Positions 17,198 through 25,498 of a DNA stretch of 25,929 nt are shown here, one piece after another (the stretch's first letter is position 1; every line of letters begins with the position of its first letter). Both the position numbers and the translations under genes were made by a program. The notes under the pieces were generated by a model that saw nothing but the letters and a program-made list of their open reading frames with translations, did no database searches and was not told the DNA's origin. This DNA is from Tubiluchus corallicola (lineage: Eukaryota > Priapulida > Priapulimorpha > Priapulimorphida > Tubiluchidae), in NCBI GenBank assembly GCA_030141605.1, contig JAQGDQ010002469.1, forward strand, positions 1 through 25,929, written 5' to 3'.

Positions 17198-18925
17198 ATG
17201 CGTAAATTAATGGTTTATGTTATCACAATAACTTCAGTTGTTGTGATAATATCAGCATGCTATGATAAAAATGACTTAAAACTGCCCAGTCCGAAGTTTG
17301 ATTTTACATTAGCAGCCCCAGTATCATCAGCTATTTTTGAGTTTAAAGACTTAATTCCATATGATGATTACTTCAAAACAGTAGGCGATAACCGAGAACT
17401 GTATTTTTCATACCGTGTACCTTTGGCAGATCCGTTTAAATTAAGAGACATATATAGGACCCCTGTTGTTAATAATGATCGTTCTATCCCATTAACAGCA
17501 AATGGCATAGAAAAAGGAGTTACAATTGGTGGGGGAGCAACAAGGGAAATAAATGAGACATCAACAATAAGGTTAGTGCCTCAAGGTTCTGATATACTTT
17601 TAGATTCAATGGAATTTTCATCAGGAAGGTTTTTGGTTGAGTTTACAAAAGCACCAAAATTATCTGCCGGAAATCCTGATGATATGATACTAATTGTATT
17701 ATCAAACAACATTGTGGAGCGAGATGGAAGTACATTTAAAAGAGAAGTACAGATAAAAGAAGGGGTTGTGCAAGAGCTGACATTTGACGAAGCTAATATA
17801 GTGCAATTAAACGCTGATAGAACAACTATAACGTTTTCCTATATATTTGCAGTACGAGAATACGCCGACGCAACAGGAGGTGGTATAACAATTTCTACTG
17901 TTGCCGATAATGATGAAATAGCTTTTACCATTAAAGATGACAATTTCGTTCCTTTGGTAGTAGTTGGAGATTTTGGAGAACAAAATTTGAGATTTCCATC
18001 AATAGGAGACATAGAGACGGTAGATGTGAATATGAGCTCCCTTCTAGGAGATTTCCACGGCTTAGTATTAGGAATGCAGTTAGCAAGAGCAAACATATAT
18101 ATATATACAAAAGCGACTATGGGATTGCCCATTGAATTTCATAACTTTGGTTTGTCGCTGTCAACCTCTGATGGCTTTGTTCATACATTAGCACTATCAG
18201 GAGGAGTACTTCCAACAAAAATAAATACATATCAAGATTTTTCTCACTATGGAGCAAAAGAATATAGAGACACTATAATGTTTAATAGCGAAAATTCGAA
18301 TTCAAACTCTTTGGCATATATAGATATAGAAACCATATCATATCAAGGTAACTTTAACATAAATCCGAATAAAGTAGGTAATATTGTAAATAAACCAGAT
18401 CTTAACTTTCTTACAGATACCTCAGAAGTAGATCTTGAAATTGAATTAGAAGTACCTCTAATTGTAAAGGTAGAGCAAGTAGAACAGCAAGTATCTCTTT
18501 ATGAAGGGGGATTTAGAGCAGAAGACTTTGAAATGGAAGAGGCACAATTGGTATTAAAATATGCCAATACTATGCCCATAAACTATCAAGCAGAAATAAT
18601 TCTATTAGATACAACAAAAAGAGGAGACCTTCGAGAAATTGCAAGAATTACTCCGACAGATGAGGATGGAAATCCAGTAGAATTCTTTAAAGCAGGAAAA
18701 GTAAGAGCTGATGGCTATGTAGTAGAGCAACAAGAAACAATCTTTTTACCTTTGGAAAAAGAAGACTTAGAAAAAATATTGAACTTCACCAATGAAGTGG
18801 TTGTAGAGTTAAAATGGGATTCTGGAGTAAATTCAGCAGGAGAGGTTAACGAAATTGTTATTAGAGATAATATGAGAATAGTTTTTGACTTAATGGTGTT
18901 AGCAAAAGGAGAATATAAATTATAA
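17198..18925 (+). CDS. Large hypothetical Bacteroidota lipoprotein, partner of the DUF5723-like gene
   Basis: I do not recognise this family. The reading frame is open from a GTG at 17165, but the ATG at 17198 gives a textbook lipoprotein signal: MRKLMVYV, a hydrophobic stretch, then the lipobox ISAC with Cys21. That start yields 575 residues; the GTG start would add 11. The mature protein begins with a Pro-rich segment (LKLPSPKFDFTLAAPVSS) and is then predominantly beta-strand in character, with acidic, Gly-rich turns and no transmembrane helices, suggesting several immunoglobulin-like or similar sandwich domains at the envelope surface. It ends 4 bases before the DUF5723-like gene, a spacing that implies translational coupling and joint function. 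Confidence 0.7.
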   Translation: MRKLMVYVITITSVVVIISACYDKNDLKLPSPKFDFTLAAPVSSAIFEFKDLIPYDDYFKTVGDNRELYFSYRVPLADPFKLRDIYRTPVVNNDRSIPLTANGIEKGVTIGGGATREINETSTIRLVPQGSDILLDSMEFSSGRFLVEFTKAPKLSAGNPDDMILIVLSNNIVERDGSTFKREVQIKEGVVQELTFDEANIVQLNADRTTITFSYIFAVREYADATGGGITISTVADNDEIAFTIKDDNFVPLVVVGDFGEQNLRFPSIGDIETVDVNMSSLLGDFHGLVLGMQLARANIYIYTKATMGLPIEFHNFGLSLSTSDGFVHTLALSGGVLPTKINTYQDFSHYGAKEYRDTIMFNSENSNSNSLAYIDIETISYQGNFNINPNKVGNIVNKPDLNFLTDTSEVDLEIELEVPLIVKVEQVEQQVSLYEGGFRAEDFEMEEAQLVLKYANTMPINYQAEIILLDTTKRGDLREIARITPTDEDGNPVEFFKAGKVRADGYVVEQQETIFLPLEKEDLEKILNFTNEVVVELKWDSGVNSAGEVNEIVIRDNMRIVFDLMVLAKGEYKL

Positions 18926-18929
18926 GTAC

Positions 18930-20480
18930 ATGTGTAATATAATCAGAAAAATTTTACAGCCAAGGAAAGTATATACCTTATTGCTGTTTTGTATAACATT
19001 TAATGCAATGGGGCAGTACCACACAATGTTTAGTTTAGGAGAAATTACTCCAAACCAAAGCTTGCTCCCTCAAAATCAATATGACGCAGGTGGTTTATTG
19101 AAATACCTGTGTTTTCATCTATTAGTGCAAAGAGCATTTAATAGTGCTTTTTCTATGTATGACTACAATAAAAATGGAGGAAGCTGGAGTGATGTTTCAA
19201 GTAAAGTAAAAAATAATTGGGGACAAGCAGTTGGCAATTATCGTGTAAGTCTTGGTGCTGCAGGATTTCGATTGTCGGCAGATGATTATGTTATGTTGTC
19301 ATTTGGGCTTGCTACGCGGGGAGAATTTAGAGCAGCTTACTCAAAGGACTTTATACACATACTTAATGGCAATACAAGTCAAAAGGAATTTGATTTGAGC
19401 GGGACAAGATTTACAGGCAATTATTATCATGAACTTACAGTAGGAGCAACTTACAAAACAGTAGGAGATGTAAAATTAGGGGCAAGAGTGAAGTACTTAA
19501 TGGGGCAAGGAGGTGTAAGAACGAAAAACTCTGATATAACTGTTAGTAACGTATATACAGATGATTTTGTATCGGCACTTGATGTAGATGCTGATGTAGA
19601 AATAAATGTTGCAGGACCTGTGGAGATAGCAGTTGGAAATGATAATGATATTTCAATTGACTTTGATGATATTAGCGCATCTAATTTTATGACATTAAGA
19701 AATCCAGGAGTTGCTATTGATTTTGGTGTGAGTTATGATATAACTGATAAAATCACACTAAAAGGAGAGTTATTAGATTTTGGATTTATTTGGTACACAC
19801 ATGATATAACAACCTTAACATTGAAGGGAAGACATCTCTTCAAGGGAGCGGAGGCTTCTGTTAATAGTGGTAGTTTGGAACTTACTGACGTATTTGATGC
19901 AATGACTCAAGATATTGATGTTCAAACTGAAACAAAAAGATTTACGAATTTTCTTCCAGTAAAAGTGTTAATGGGAGCAGATTATAAATTAGATGATGAC
20001 TGGACTGTTGGGGCATTGATATATAATGTATGGGTAAATAATAGAATATATCCAGAAATCTCATTTTCAGGGAACTACAATTTAAGCGATGCAGTTTCTC
20101 TTAGCGCATCATATTCATATGCTTTAGGAGCTTTATCATTTGATAACATTGGATTAGGTTGTAGAATTAAAACCGATCCAATAACTTTTTATGTAGCGAC
20201 AGATAACATTGTTGCCCCATTTATATTACATAAGACAAAAAATGCAAATATAGAAATAGGAATAATAGGATTAGTATTTGGAAGTTATAATGAAACGGTT
20301 TCTAAGGTAAGTTATAAAAGAGGAACAGGAAGCAGAACACCTCCTACTGGACGACCTTCTTCTGTAACCCCAAGAAGCAGACCAACAGCGACACCTTCAA
20401 GGACGCCGAATACTCGCCCTACTACTACAAGCCCCACTAACAACAGATCAATGCCTATTGGGCGCCCAAGTGGAAGGTAA
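18930..20480 (+). CDS. DUF5723-like outer-membrane protein with a basic Pro/Thr/Arg-rich tail
   Basis: The 516-residue protein has a signal peptide (hydrophobic about 14-26, probable cut after AMG) and the opening TMFSLGEITPNQSLLPQ, which recalls the DUF5723 family of Bacteroidota outer-membrane proteins. Alternating strand patterns ending in aromatic residues, such as DWTVGALIYNVWVNN and AVSLSASYSYALGAL, suggest a barrel. From about residue 463 the sequence changes abruptly to a basic, Thr/Pro/Ser/Arg-rich tail (TPPTGRPSSVTPRSRPTATP and similar, ending RPSGR) unlike the barrel. The role is unknown; proximity to the lipoprotein gene, 4 bases upstream, suggests a pair. A strong terminator follows at 20531. 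The DUF assignment rests on the opening motif and needs a profile search. Confidence 0.65.
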   Translation: MCNIIRKILQPRKVYTLLLFCITFNAMGQYHTMFSLGEITPNQSLLPQNQYDAGGLLKYLCFHLLVQRAFNSAFSMYDYNKNGGSWSDVSSKVKNNWGQAVGNYRVSLGAAGFRLSADDYVMLSFGLATRGEFRAAYSKDFIHILNGNTSQKEFDLSGTRFTGNYYHELTVGATYKTVGDVKLGARVKYLMGQGGVRTKNSDITVSNVYTDDFVSALDVDADVEINVAGPVEIAVGNDNDISIDFDDISASNFMTLRNPGVAIDFGVSYDITDKITLKGELLDFGFIWYTHDITTLTLKGRHLFKGAEASVNSGSLELTDVFDAMTQDIDVQTETKRFTNFLPVKVLMGADYKLDDDWTVGALIYNVWVNNRIYPEISFSGNYNLSDAVSLSASYSYALGALSFDNIGLGCRIKTDPITFYVATDNIVAPFILHKTKNANIEIGIIGLVFGSYNETVSKVSYKRGTGSRTPPTGRPSSVTPRSRPTATPSRTPNTRPTTTSPTNNRSMPIGRPSGR

Positions 20481-20530
20481 AACATTACACATGTTGTGCT
20501 AACAGCAATGGTGTTCTTATGATATTACTT

Positions 20531-20564
20531 ATGGCAAGGAATTCTCTCCTTGCCATTTTTTTTA
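20531..20564 (+). terminator. Rho-independent terminator after the DUF5723-like gene
   Basis: ATGGCAAGGA (20531-20540) and TCCTTGCCAT (20547-20556) form a perfect 10-bp stem with a 6-base loop, followed by a run of eight T. It ends the two-gene unit 50 bases after its stop codon. Confidence 0.85.
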
Positions 20565-20706
20565 ATATTCTGCAATATACAGGGGCTAACACCAATGCAA
20601 TTTTTGTAGTACCACTTGCAAGCAAGAGAAGGATTGATTATCTTTAAAGCGATGTAGGGGACTTAGAGATGAAAAAAGAAAATCAGCGCAGCAAGAAAGA
20701 AGAAAT

Positions 20707-21849
20707 ATGCAAAAATATATTATAGCTATTATCTGTACTTTTGGTATATATACATTAAAAGCACAAGATAATTCTGCATTTCATATCAAGGATACTATTT
20801 CTCAAGAACATGTTAATAAATTGTTTTTGAGGTTTAACAGTAGTGCTTTTTTTAAAAACAATGAATATTTTAGCAATTTTGCAGACGGTATTACATTTGG
20901 AGGGATGTATGTTCAGCCAATATTACTTTATTATCCTTCGCCTACCACTAAGGTGCATGTGGGCTATCATTTGCTTAAATATGGTGGAAACGAAGGCTTT
21001 TACCAATGCATTCCTTTGATAGGTATACAGCAAAAACTGCATAAAAATGTAGATGTTATTATAGGTAATATTCAAGGTGCATTTGCCCATAGTTTAGAAG
21101 AGCCTTTATATAGGTTTGATAGGGGCTTTGGGTTTTATAATGACAATGTAGAGTATGGTGTACAGTTTTTAATAAACTCACATTACCTAACAGCTGATGC
21201 ATGGGTTAATTGGGAAAAATTCATTTTTGATGGGGCACCTTTCAGAGAGCAGGTGTCGGGTGGTGCAACTGCACAGGTTAAGGTATTAGAGAAAAAAAGC
21301 ATCATACTTTCTCTACCCCTGCAACTTTTTCTCTACCATGAAGGAGGCCAGGTATCCTCTGCATCAACACCTGTTTTTACAGTGCTGAATGCATCATTAG
21401 GATTGGATATTACATATAAACCTAATAACAATAACAAATTAAAACATGTGAGTTTCTCTTCTTTATATATGCCTTATGGGCGTGAAGATTTACAGGATAA
21501 TGAAGAGTACATAAAAAGATACCCATTTGAAACAGGGTGGGGAACATATCAAAAACTAACATTTACTTTTAAACATGTTGAAACTATGTTGGGCTATTGG
21601 AACTCAAATCAATTTATATCTTCAAAGGGAGAGTATTTGTTTTTATCAAACTCCTCTTATTCAGATTTTACCAGTGCAAGAAGAGAATTAATAACAGCCA
21701 AAGTTACGCTATCAAAAAAGTTTTCAAAAGGTGTAAGGGGGATGATTCGATCAGAGGCTTATTATGACCCAATATTTGAGCAATTTGATTTTAATTTTGC
21801 ATTCTACCTGACCTTTAATAAAGATTTTTTTATCAAAAAATTTGACTAA
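20707..21849 (+). CDS. Hypothetical outer-membrane beta-barrel protein
   Basis: I do not recognise a named family. The 380-residue protein has a short signal peptide (MQKYIIAIICTFGIYTLKAQ, probable cut after Ala19) and then alternating hydrophobic/polar strands with aromatic girdles (for example VQPILLYYPSPTTKVHVGYH, DITYKPNNNNKLKHVSFSSL), ending in Phe-rich strands FNFAFYLTFNKDFFIKKFD, as in outer-membrane barrels. It is separated from the DUF5723-like gene by a terminator and about 140 bases in which I see no clear promoter. It converges on mgtE with 18 bases between stops. Confidence 0.6.
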   Translation: MQKYIIAIICTFGIYTLKAQDNSAFHIKDTISQEHVNKLFLRFNSSAFFKNNEYFSNFADGITFGGMYVQPILLYYPSPTTKVHVGYHLLKYGGNEGFYQCIPLIGIQQKLHKNVDVIIGNIQGAFAHSLEEPLYRFDRGFGFYNDNVEYGVQFLINSHYLTADAWVNWEKFIFDGAPFREQVSGGATAQVKVLEKKSIILSLPLQLFLYHEGGQVSSASTPVFTVLNASLGLDITYKPNNNNKLKHVSFSSLYMPYGREDLQDNEEYIKRYPFETGWGTYQKLTFTFKHVETMLGYWNSNQFISSKGEYLFLSNSSYSDFTSARRELITAKVTLSKKFSKGVRGMIRSEAYYDPIFEQFDFNFAFYLTFNKDFFIKKFD

Positions 21850-21867
21850 TAATATGTATTTTATCAA

Positions 21868-23252
21868 TTATAAAGGAGTAAGTGCGCTATATAGTAGATG
21901 AGCTACTGTAAAATAAATGACCAACCCCATAATATCTACAGTTGTAGTAATAAAAGGCCCTGAAGACAGAGCAGGGTTTAACCCTAACTTATTAAGTACC
22001 AATGGTATAAGAGTGCCCATTAAAGAAGACAACATAACTACGCAAAGTAGAGCAAAGCTAACGAGAGTGGCTAATTTAATATCGCTTGTAAACAGAATAA
22101 AAATAAATACTAGCAGCGCTAAAGCAATACCATTTAGTAATGCAACGAGAAAACCTTTGATGAGCTTATTGAATGTTCCTTTATTATAAAAAGAGTTTTG
22201 GTTAGCAAGACCTTGCACTATTAGGGCAGAGGATTGTATGCCTACGTTCCACCTGTAGCAGTAATAAGCGGAATAAAAAAAGCTATAGCTGTTATTTTTA
22301 CTAATTCTTCTTCAAAGATTCCTATTACTTTTGATCCCAATATACCGCCAGCTAAGCCAATAATAAGCCAAGGAAGCCTTGACCGTGATATTTTCCAAAT
22401 GGAGTCATCTTCTTCTACATTTTCTGTAATACCAGTCATCAATTGTCGTTCCTCATCTACCAGTTCCTTTATTACGTCCAGTATATCATCTATGGTAATC
22501 CTTCCTAGTAGTTTGTTTTCTACATTAACAACAGGAATAGCATCCAAGTCATACTTTTGCATAATAGAAGCTACCTCTTTTTCATTTTGGTAGGTGAATA
22601 CTGATATCTGCTTTTTTTCATATATATCAGCTATTTTTGTGATGTCATTTGATAGGAGAATCTTTTTTAATGACACGCGACCAAGTAATTCATTATCTCT
22701 ATTTACCACGTAGACAGAGTATATTTTTTTTACATTCTCAGCTTGCCTTTTTATCTCTTTTATGCATTGATCTATGTTCCAATCAATATTGGCTTTTACA
22801 AGTTCTTTTGCCATTAGCCCTCCAGCACAATCCTCTTCATATCGCAATAGTTCCAAGATAAAATGCATTTTTTTTCTATCTTTAATATTGCACAGTGTTT
22901 CTTCTCGCTTTTTTATTGGCAATTCGTTAAGTATATCTACAGCGTCATCTGTTTCTAGCTTTTCTATATATTGAGATATCTGTTTGGCTTCAAATAATTT
23001 AAGAAAGTCCTCCCTTATATCTTGGTCTAAGTTATTAATGATTTTTGCAGCAATCTCATTATCCAATAAGCCTATTACGTACTTTGCATCTTGAGCGTCT
23101 AATTCGTTAAGGAGTGTGGAAATATCTTCAAAAGGCACACCTTGTATACTTTTCTTAATGAAAACGGCATTATTTTCCTCAATAGCTTGAGTTACTTTCT
23201 TTAAAAACTCGTTTGTCAGTTCAAACGGTGTTATTTTTATCTTTTCTGACAT
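21868..23252 (-). pseudogene. mgtE: Magnesium transporter MgtE, split by an apparent one-base deletion
   Basis: MgtE is a Mg2+-gated channel of the inner membrane. The first part (23252-22242) holds the N-terminal superhelical domain (about 1-130), the paired CBS domains (about 140-260; GGLMAKELVKANIDWNID, DAIPVVNVENKLLGRITIDD) and the linking helix into the first membrane segment. The frame breaks after PLITATGG at about 22247, where the family has GGNVGIQSSAL; adding one A to an AA run restores NVGIQSSALIVQGLANQ and joins the remaining membrane helices (22218-21868). Restored length is about 461 residues, normal for the family. The break lies in the most conserved motif of the pore. Its start overlaps the end of rsmA by about 30 bases. 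Confidence 0.87.
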
Positions 23253-24015
23253 GATTTTCTATTTTTGACGTCAAATCAATAAATTCTTGTACAGATAGTT
23301 GTTCCGCTCGTTGTTGTAAAAAACTGTTGTTTTCTATATAAAAGTTCATTGGCAAATTTAATGATTTTAAACAATTTTTCAACGTCTTTCTCCGTTTTTG
23401 AAAACTTTGTTTAACTGTTTTTTTAAATAGGGACTCATCACACGATAGGTGTATGTTTTTTTTTCTTGTCAAGCGTATAACGGCAGAAGTTACTTTTGGA
23501 GGAGGAGAAAATACTTCTGGGGAAACTTCAAATAGGTATTCTCTTCGAAGTATGCCCCCTAATAAAACGCTTAAAACGCCATATATTTTACTTTTTCTTT
23601 CGAACAAATTCGTTGTGCCACTTCTTTTTGTAGCGTACAAACAATTTCAGGTATTTGTTGCTTGTTGTCAAGTACTTTAAAAAATATTTGGCTAGATATA
23701 TTGTAAAGAATTACCCATTAGTATAAACTCACCATTGATATCTTTTGATAAATTCATTTTTAAAAAGTCTCTTTCTATGATATGCAAAGAAGTGTTTGCA
23801 AAGAGTTGTTTTAAAAATGTTACAGCATCTTTATCTATTTCAATGGCAGTTAACAAACCTTTTACTGTTTTTTCAATCAAAAACTGTGTTAAAACGCCTG
23901 TTCCAGGTCCTAATTCTACTATGTGGGAGGTTGGGGAAGATGTGAGGGTAGAATTTACTATTTTTTGTGCAATATTTTTGTCTTTTAAAAAGTGTTGTCC
24001 TAAACTTTTCTTAGT
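23221..24015 (-). pseudogene. rsmA: 16S rRNA dimethyladenosine transferase (RsmA/KsgA), 5'-truncated and frameshifted
   Basis: RsmA dimethylates two adenines near the 3' end of 16S rRNA. The frame opens at the right edge of the bacterial block with TKKSLGQHFLKDKNIAQKIV, lacking only the start and a few residues. Motif I HIVELGPGTGVLTQFLI and the ...LTAIEIDKDA segment follow. At about 23704-23710, exactly at the catalytic NLPY-type motif after FILMGN, two bases appear to be missing; the downstream frame resumes as YNISSQIFFKVLDNKQQIPE. A second one-base loss in an A run near 23592-23596 precedes KIYGVLSVLLGG and the C-terminal domain (VFSPPPKVTSAVIRL). rsmA next to mgtE is an arrangement I recall from other Bacteroidota. 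No start codon is present at the junction. Confidence 0.85.
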
Positions 24016-24021
24016 CTACCT
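24011..24021. other. Right bacterial/host junction
   Basis: The rsmA frame is readable leftwards from 24015. From about 24016 rightwards the sequence enters a degenerate first unit of the host tandem array, and codon 24018-24016 in the rsmA frame is a stop. CTACC at 24016-24020 resembles the CCTACTAC part of the repeat unit, so the switch is within a few bases. No transposon end or duplication marks it. Confidence 0.75.
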
Positions 24022-25062
24022 TTAAAAACTAAAGTAACTAGAATGAATGTTGGCCTACTACACCCCAAAAACTAAAGTAACTAGAATGAATGTTGGCTAC
24101 TACACCCAAAACTAAAGTAACTAGGATGAATGTTGGCCTACTACACCCCAAGAACTAAAGTAACTAGAATGAATGTTGGCCTACTACACCCAAAACTAAA
24201 ATAACTAGAATGAATGTTGGCCTACTACACCCCAAAAACTAAAGTAACTAGAATGAATGTTGGCTACTACAGCCAAAACTAAGTAACTAGAATGAATGTT
24301 GACTTACTACACCCCAAAAACTAAAGTAACTAGAATGAATGTTGGCCTGCTACACCCAAAACTAAAGTAACTAGGATGAATGTTGGCCTACTGCACCCCA
24401 AGAACTAAAGTAACTAGAATGAATGTTGACCTACTACACTCAAAACTAAAGTAACTAGAATGAATGTTGGCCTACTACACCCAAAACTAAAATAACTAGA
24501 ATGAATGTTGGCCTACTACACCAAAAACTAAAATAACTAGAATGAATGTTGGCCTACTACACCCCAAAAACTAAAGTAACTAAAATGAATGTTGACTTAC
24601 TGCACCCCAAAAACTAAAGTAACTAGAATGAATGTTGGCCTACTACACCCAAAACTAAAGTAACTAGGATGAATGTTGGCCTACTGCACCCCAAGAACTA
24701 AAGTAACTAGAATGAATGTTGGCCTACTACACCCAAAACTAAAATAACTAGAATTAATGTTGGCCTACTACACCCCAAAAACTAAAGTAACTAGAATGAA
24801 TGTTGGCCTACTACAGCCAAAACTAAGTAACTAGAATGAATGTTGACCTACTATACCCCAAAAACTAAAGTACCTAGAATGAATGTTGGCTACTACACCC
24901 TAAACTATAGTAAATAGAATGCATGTTGGCTACTACACCCAAAACTATAGTAACTAGAATGAATGTTGGCTACTGCACCCCAAAAACTAAAGTAGGCTAA
25001 CTAGACGGAATGTTGGCCTACTGCACCCCAAAATCTATAATAACTAGAATGAATGTTGGTAT
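24022..25062. repeat. Satellite-like tandem array, about 25 copies of a 40-43 base unit
   Basis: Copies sharing the core ACTAAAGTAACTAGAATGAA start at 24028, 24071, 24111, 24154, 24195, 24238, 24278, 24320, 24361, 24404 and so on to 25034. Spacing alternates mainly between 41 and 43 bases, because units end either CACCCAAA or CACCCCAAAA. Variants carrying CTAGGATG followed by CCCCAAGAACT recur at 24111, 24361 and 24654, implying a higher-order repeat of six or seven units. The copies decay after 24860 (TATAG, TAAATAG and an inserted GGCTA), as at an array edge. There are no spacers, so it is not a CRISPR. It is of host type. Confidence 0.92.
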
Positions 25063-25140
25063 ACTACACTTCAAACACTGAAATAGCTCAAATGAAATAA
25101 CTCGAATGTCTATTTTGATAACGAACAACGAGTCTTTGAA

Positions 25141-25199
25141 ACAGGCAACAACAACACCAACAACCACATAATCATCATCAACAACAACAACAACAACAG
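25141..25199. repeat. CAA/ATC microsatellite
   Basis: A run of CAA and related triplets (CAACAACAACACCAACAACC), a few ATC triplets and then six CAA copies. This is simple-sequence DNA of the kind common in animal genomes. Confidence 0.85.
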
Positions 25200-25313
25200 T
25201 CCGGTATTTTTATACTAAAACTAAACTAGCAGGATGTTATACTAAAACTAAGAACGTGCCAGCACAGAGAACAACAAACATTATTAATATTACCATGTAT
25301 TTTTTGTTTACAG

Positions 25314-25414
25314 TTTATTTTGGTGTTTCGAACTCGGACCAGATGCGGTTGAATAACTCCTCAGTAAAACCCTTGGCAGCTCGTATCGCCTCAACAGTTT
25401 ATCATACTAACTGA
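25314..25414 (+). CDS. Candidate terminal coding exon of an unidentified host gene
   Basis: A strong acceptor, TATTTTTTGTTTACAG, ends at 25313. Beyond it, after two bases completing a split codon, 32 codons are open and end at TGA 25412-25414. The peptide includes YFGVSNSDQMRLNNSSVKPL and ends VYHTN. An AATAAA signal follows about 80 bases later, as expected of a last exon. I do not recognise the protein, and a 32-codon open stretch alone is not strong evidence; the combination of acceptor, stop and poly-A signal is what supports it. Upstream exons would lie left of 25313, where there is only the tandem array and then bacterial DNA. Confidence 0.42.
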
Positions 25415-25492
25415 CTAAGACGACTTACAAATCACTCTAAAGATATAACATAAGCTTTTTTATTCATATTACATTAAAATGGTGTACTTACA

Positions 25493-25498
25493 AATAAA
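25493..25498 (+). promoter_or_regulatory. Candidate polyadenylation signal
   Basis: AATAAA, about 80 bases after the TGA of the candidate terminal exon. The hexamer is common by chance in AT-rich DNA. Confidence 0.35.

Noticed and set aside
20669-20725. Small open frame (about 18 codons, Lys/Glu-rich) upstream of and overlapping the start of the second barrel gene
   Set aside because: Too short, without recognisable features or a promoter; a leader-peptide role cannot be supported.
2456-24015. Integrated prophage, conjugative element or genomic island
   Set aside because: There are no integrase, transposase, phage or conjugation genes, no tRNA and no attachment repeats; the content is ordinary chromosomal housekeeping and T9SS genes.
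24022-25062. CRISPR array
   Set aside because: The units are directly adjacent with no unique spacers, unit length varies, and there are no cas genes; it is a tandem satellite.
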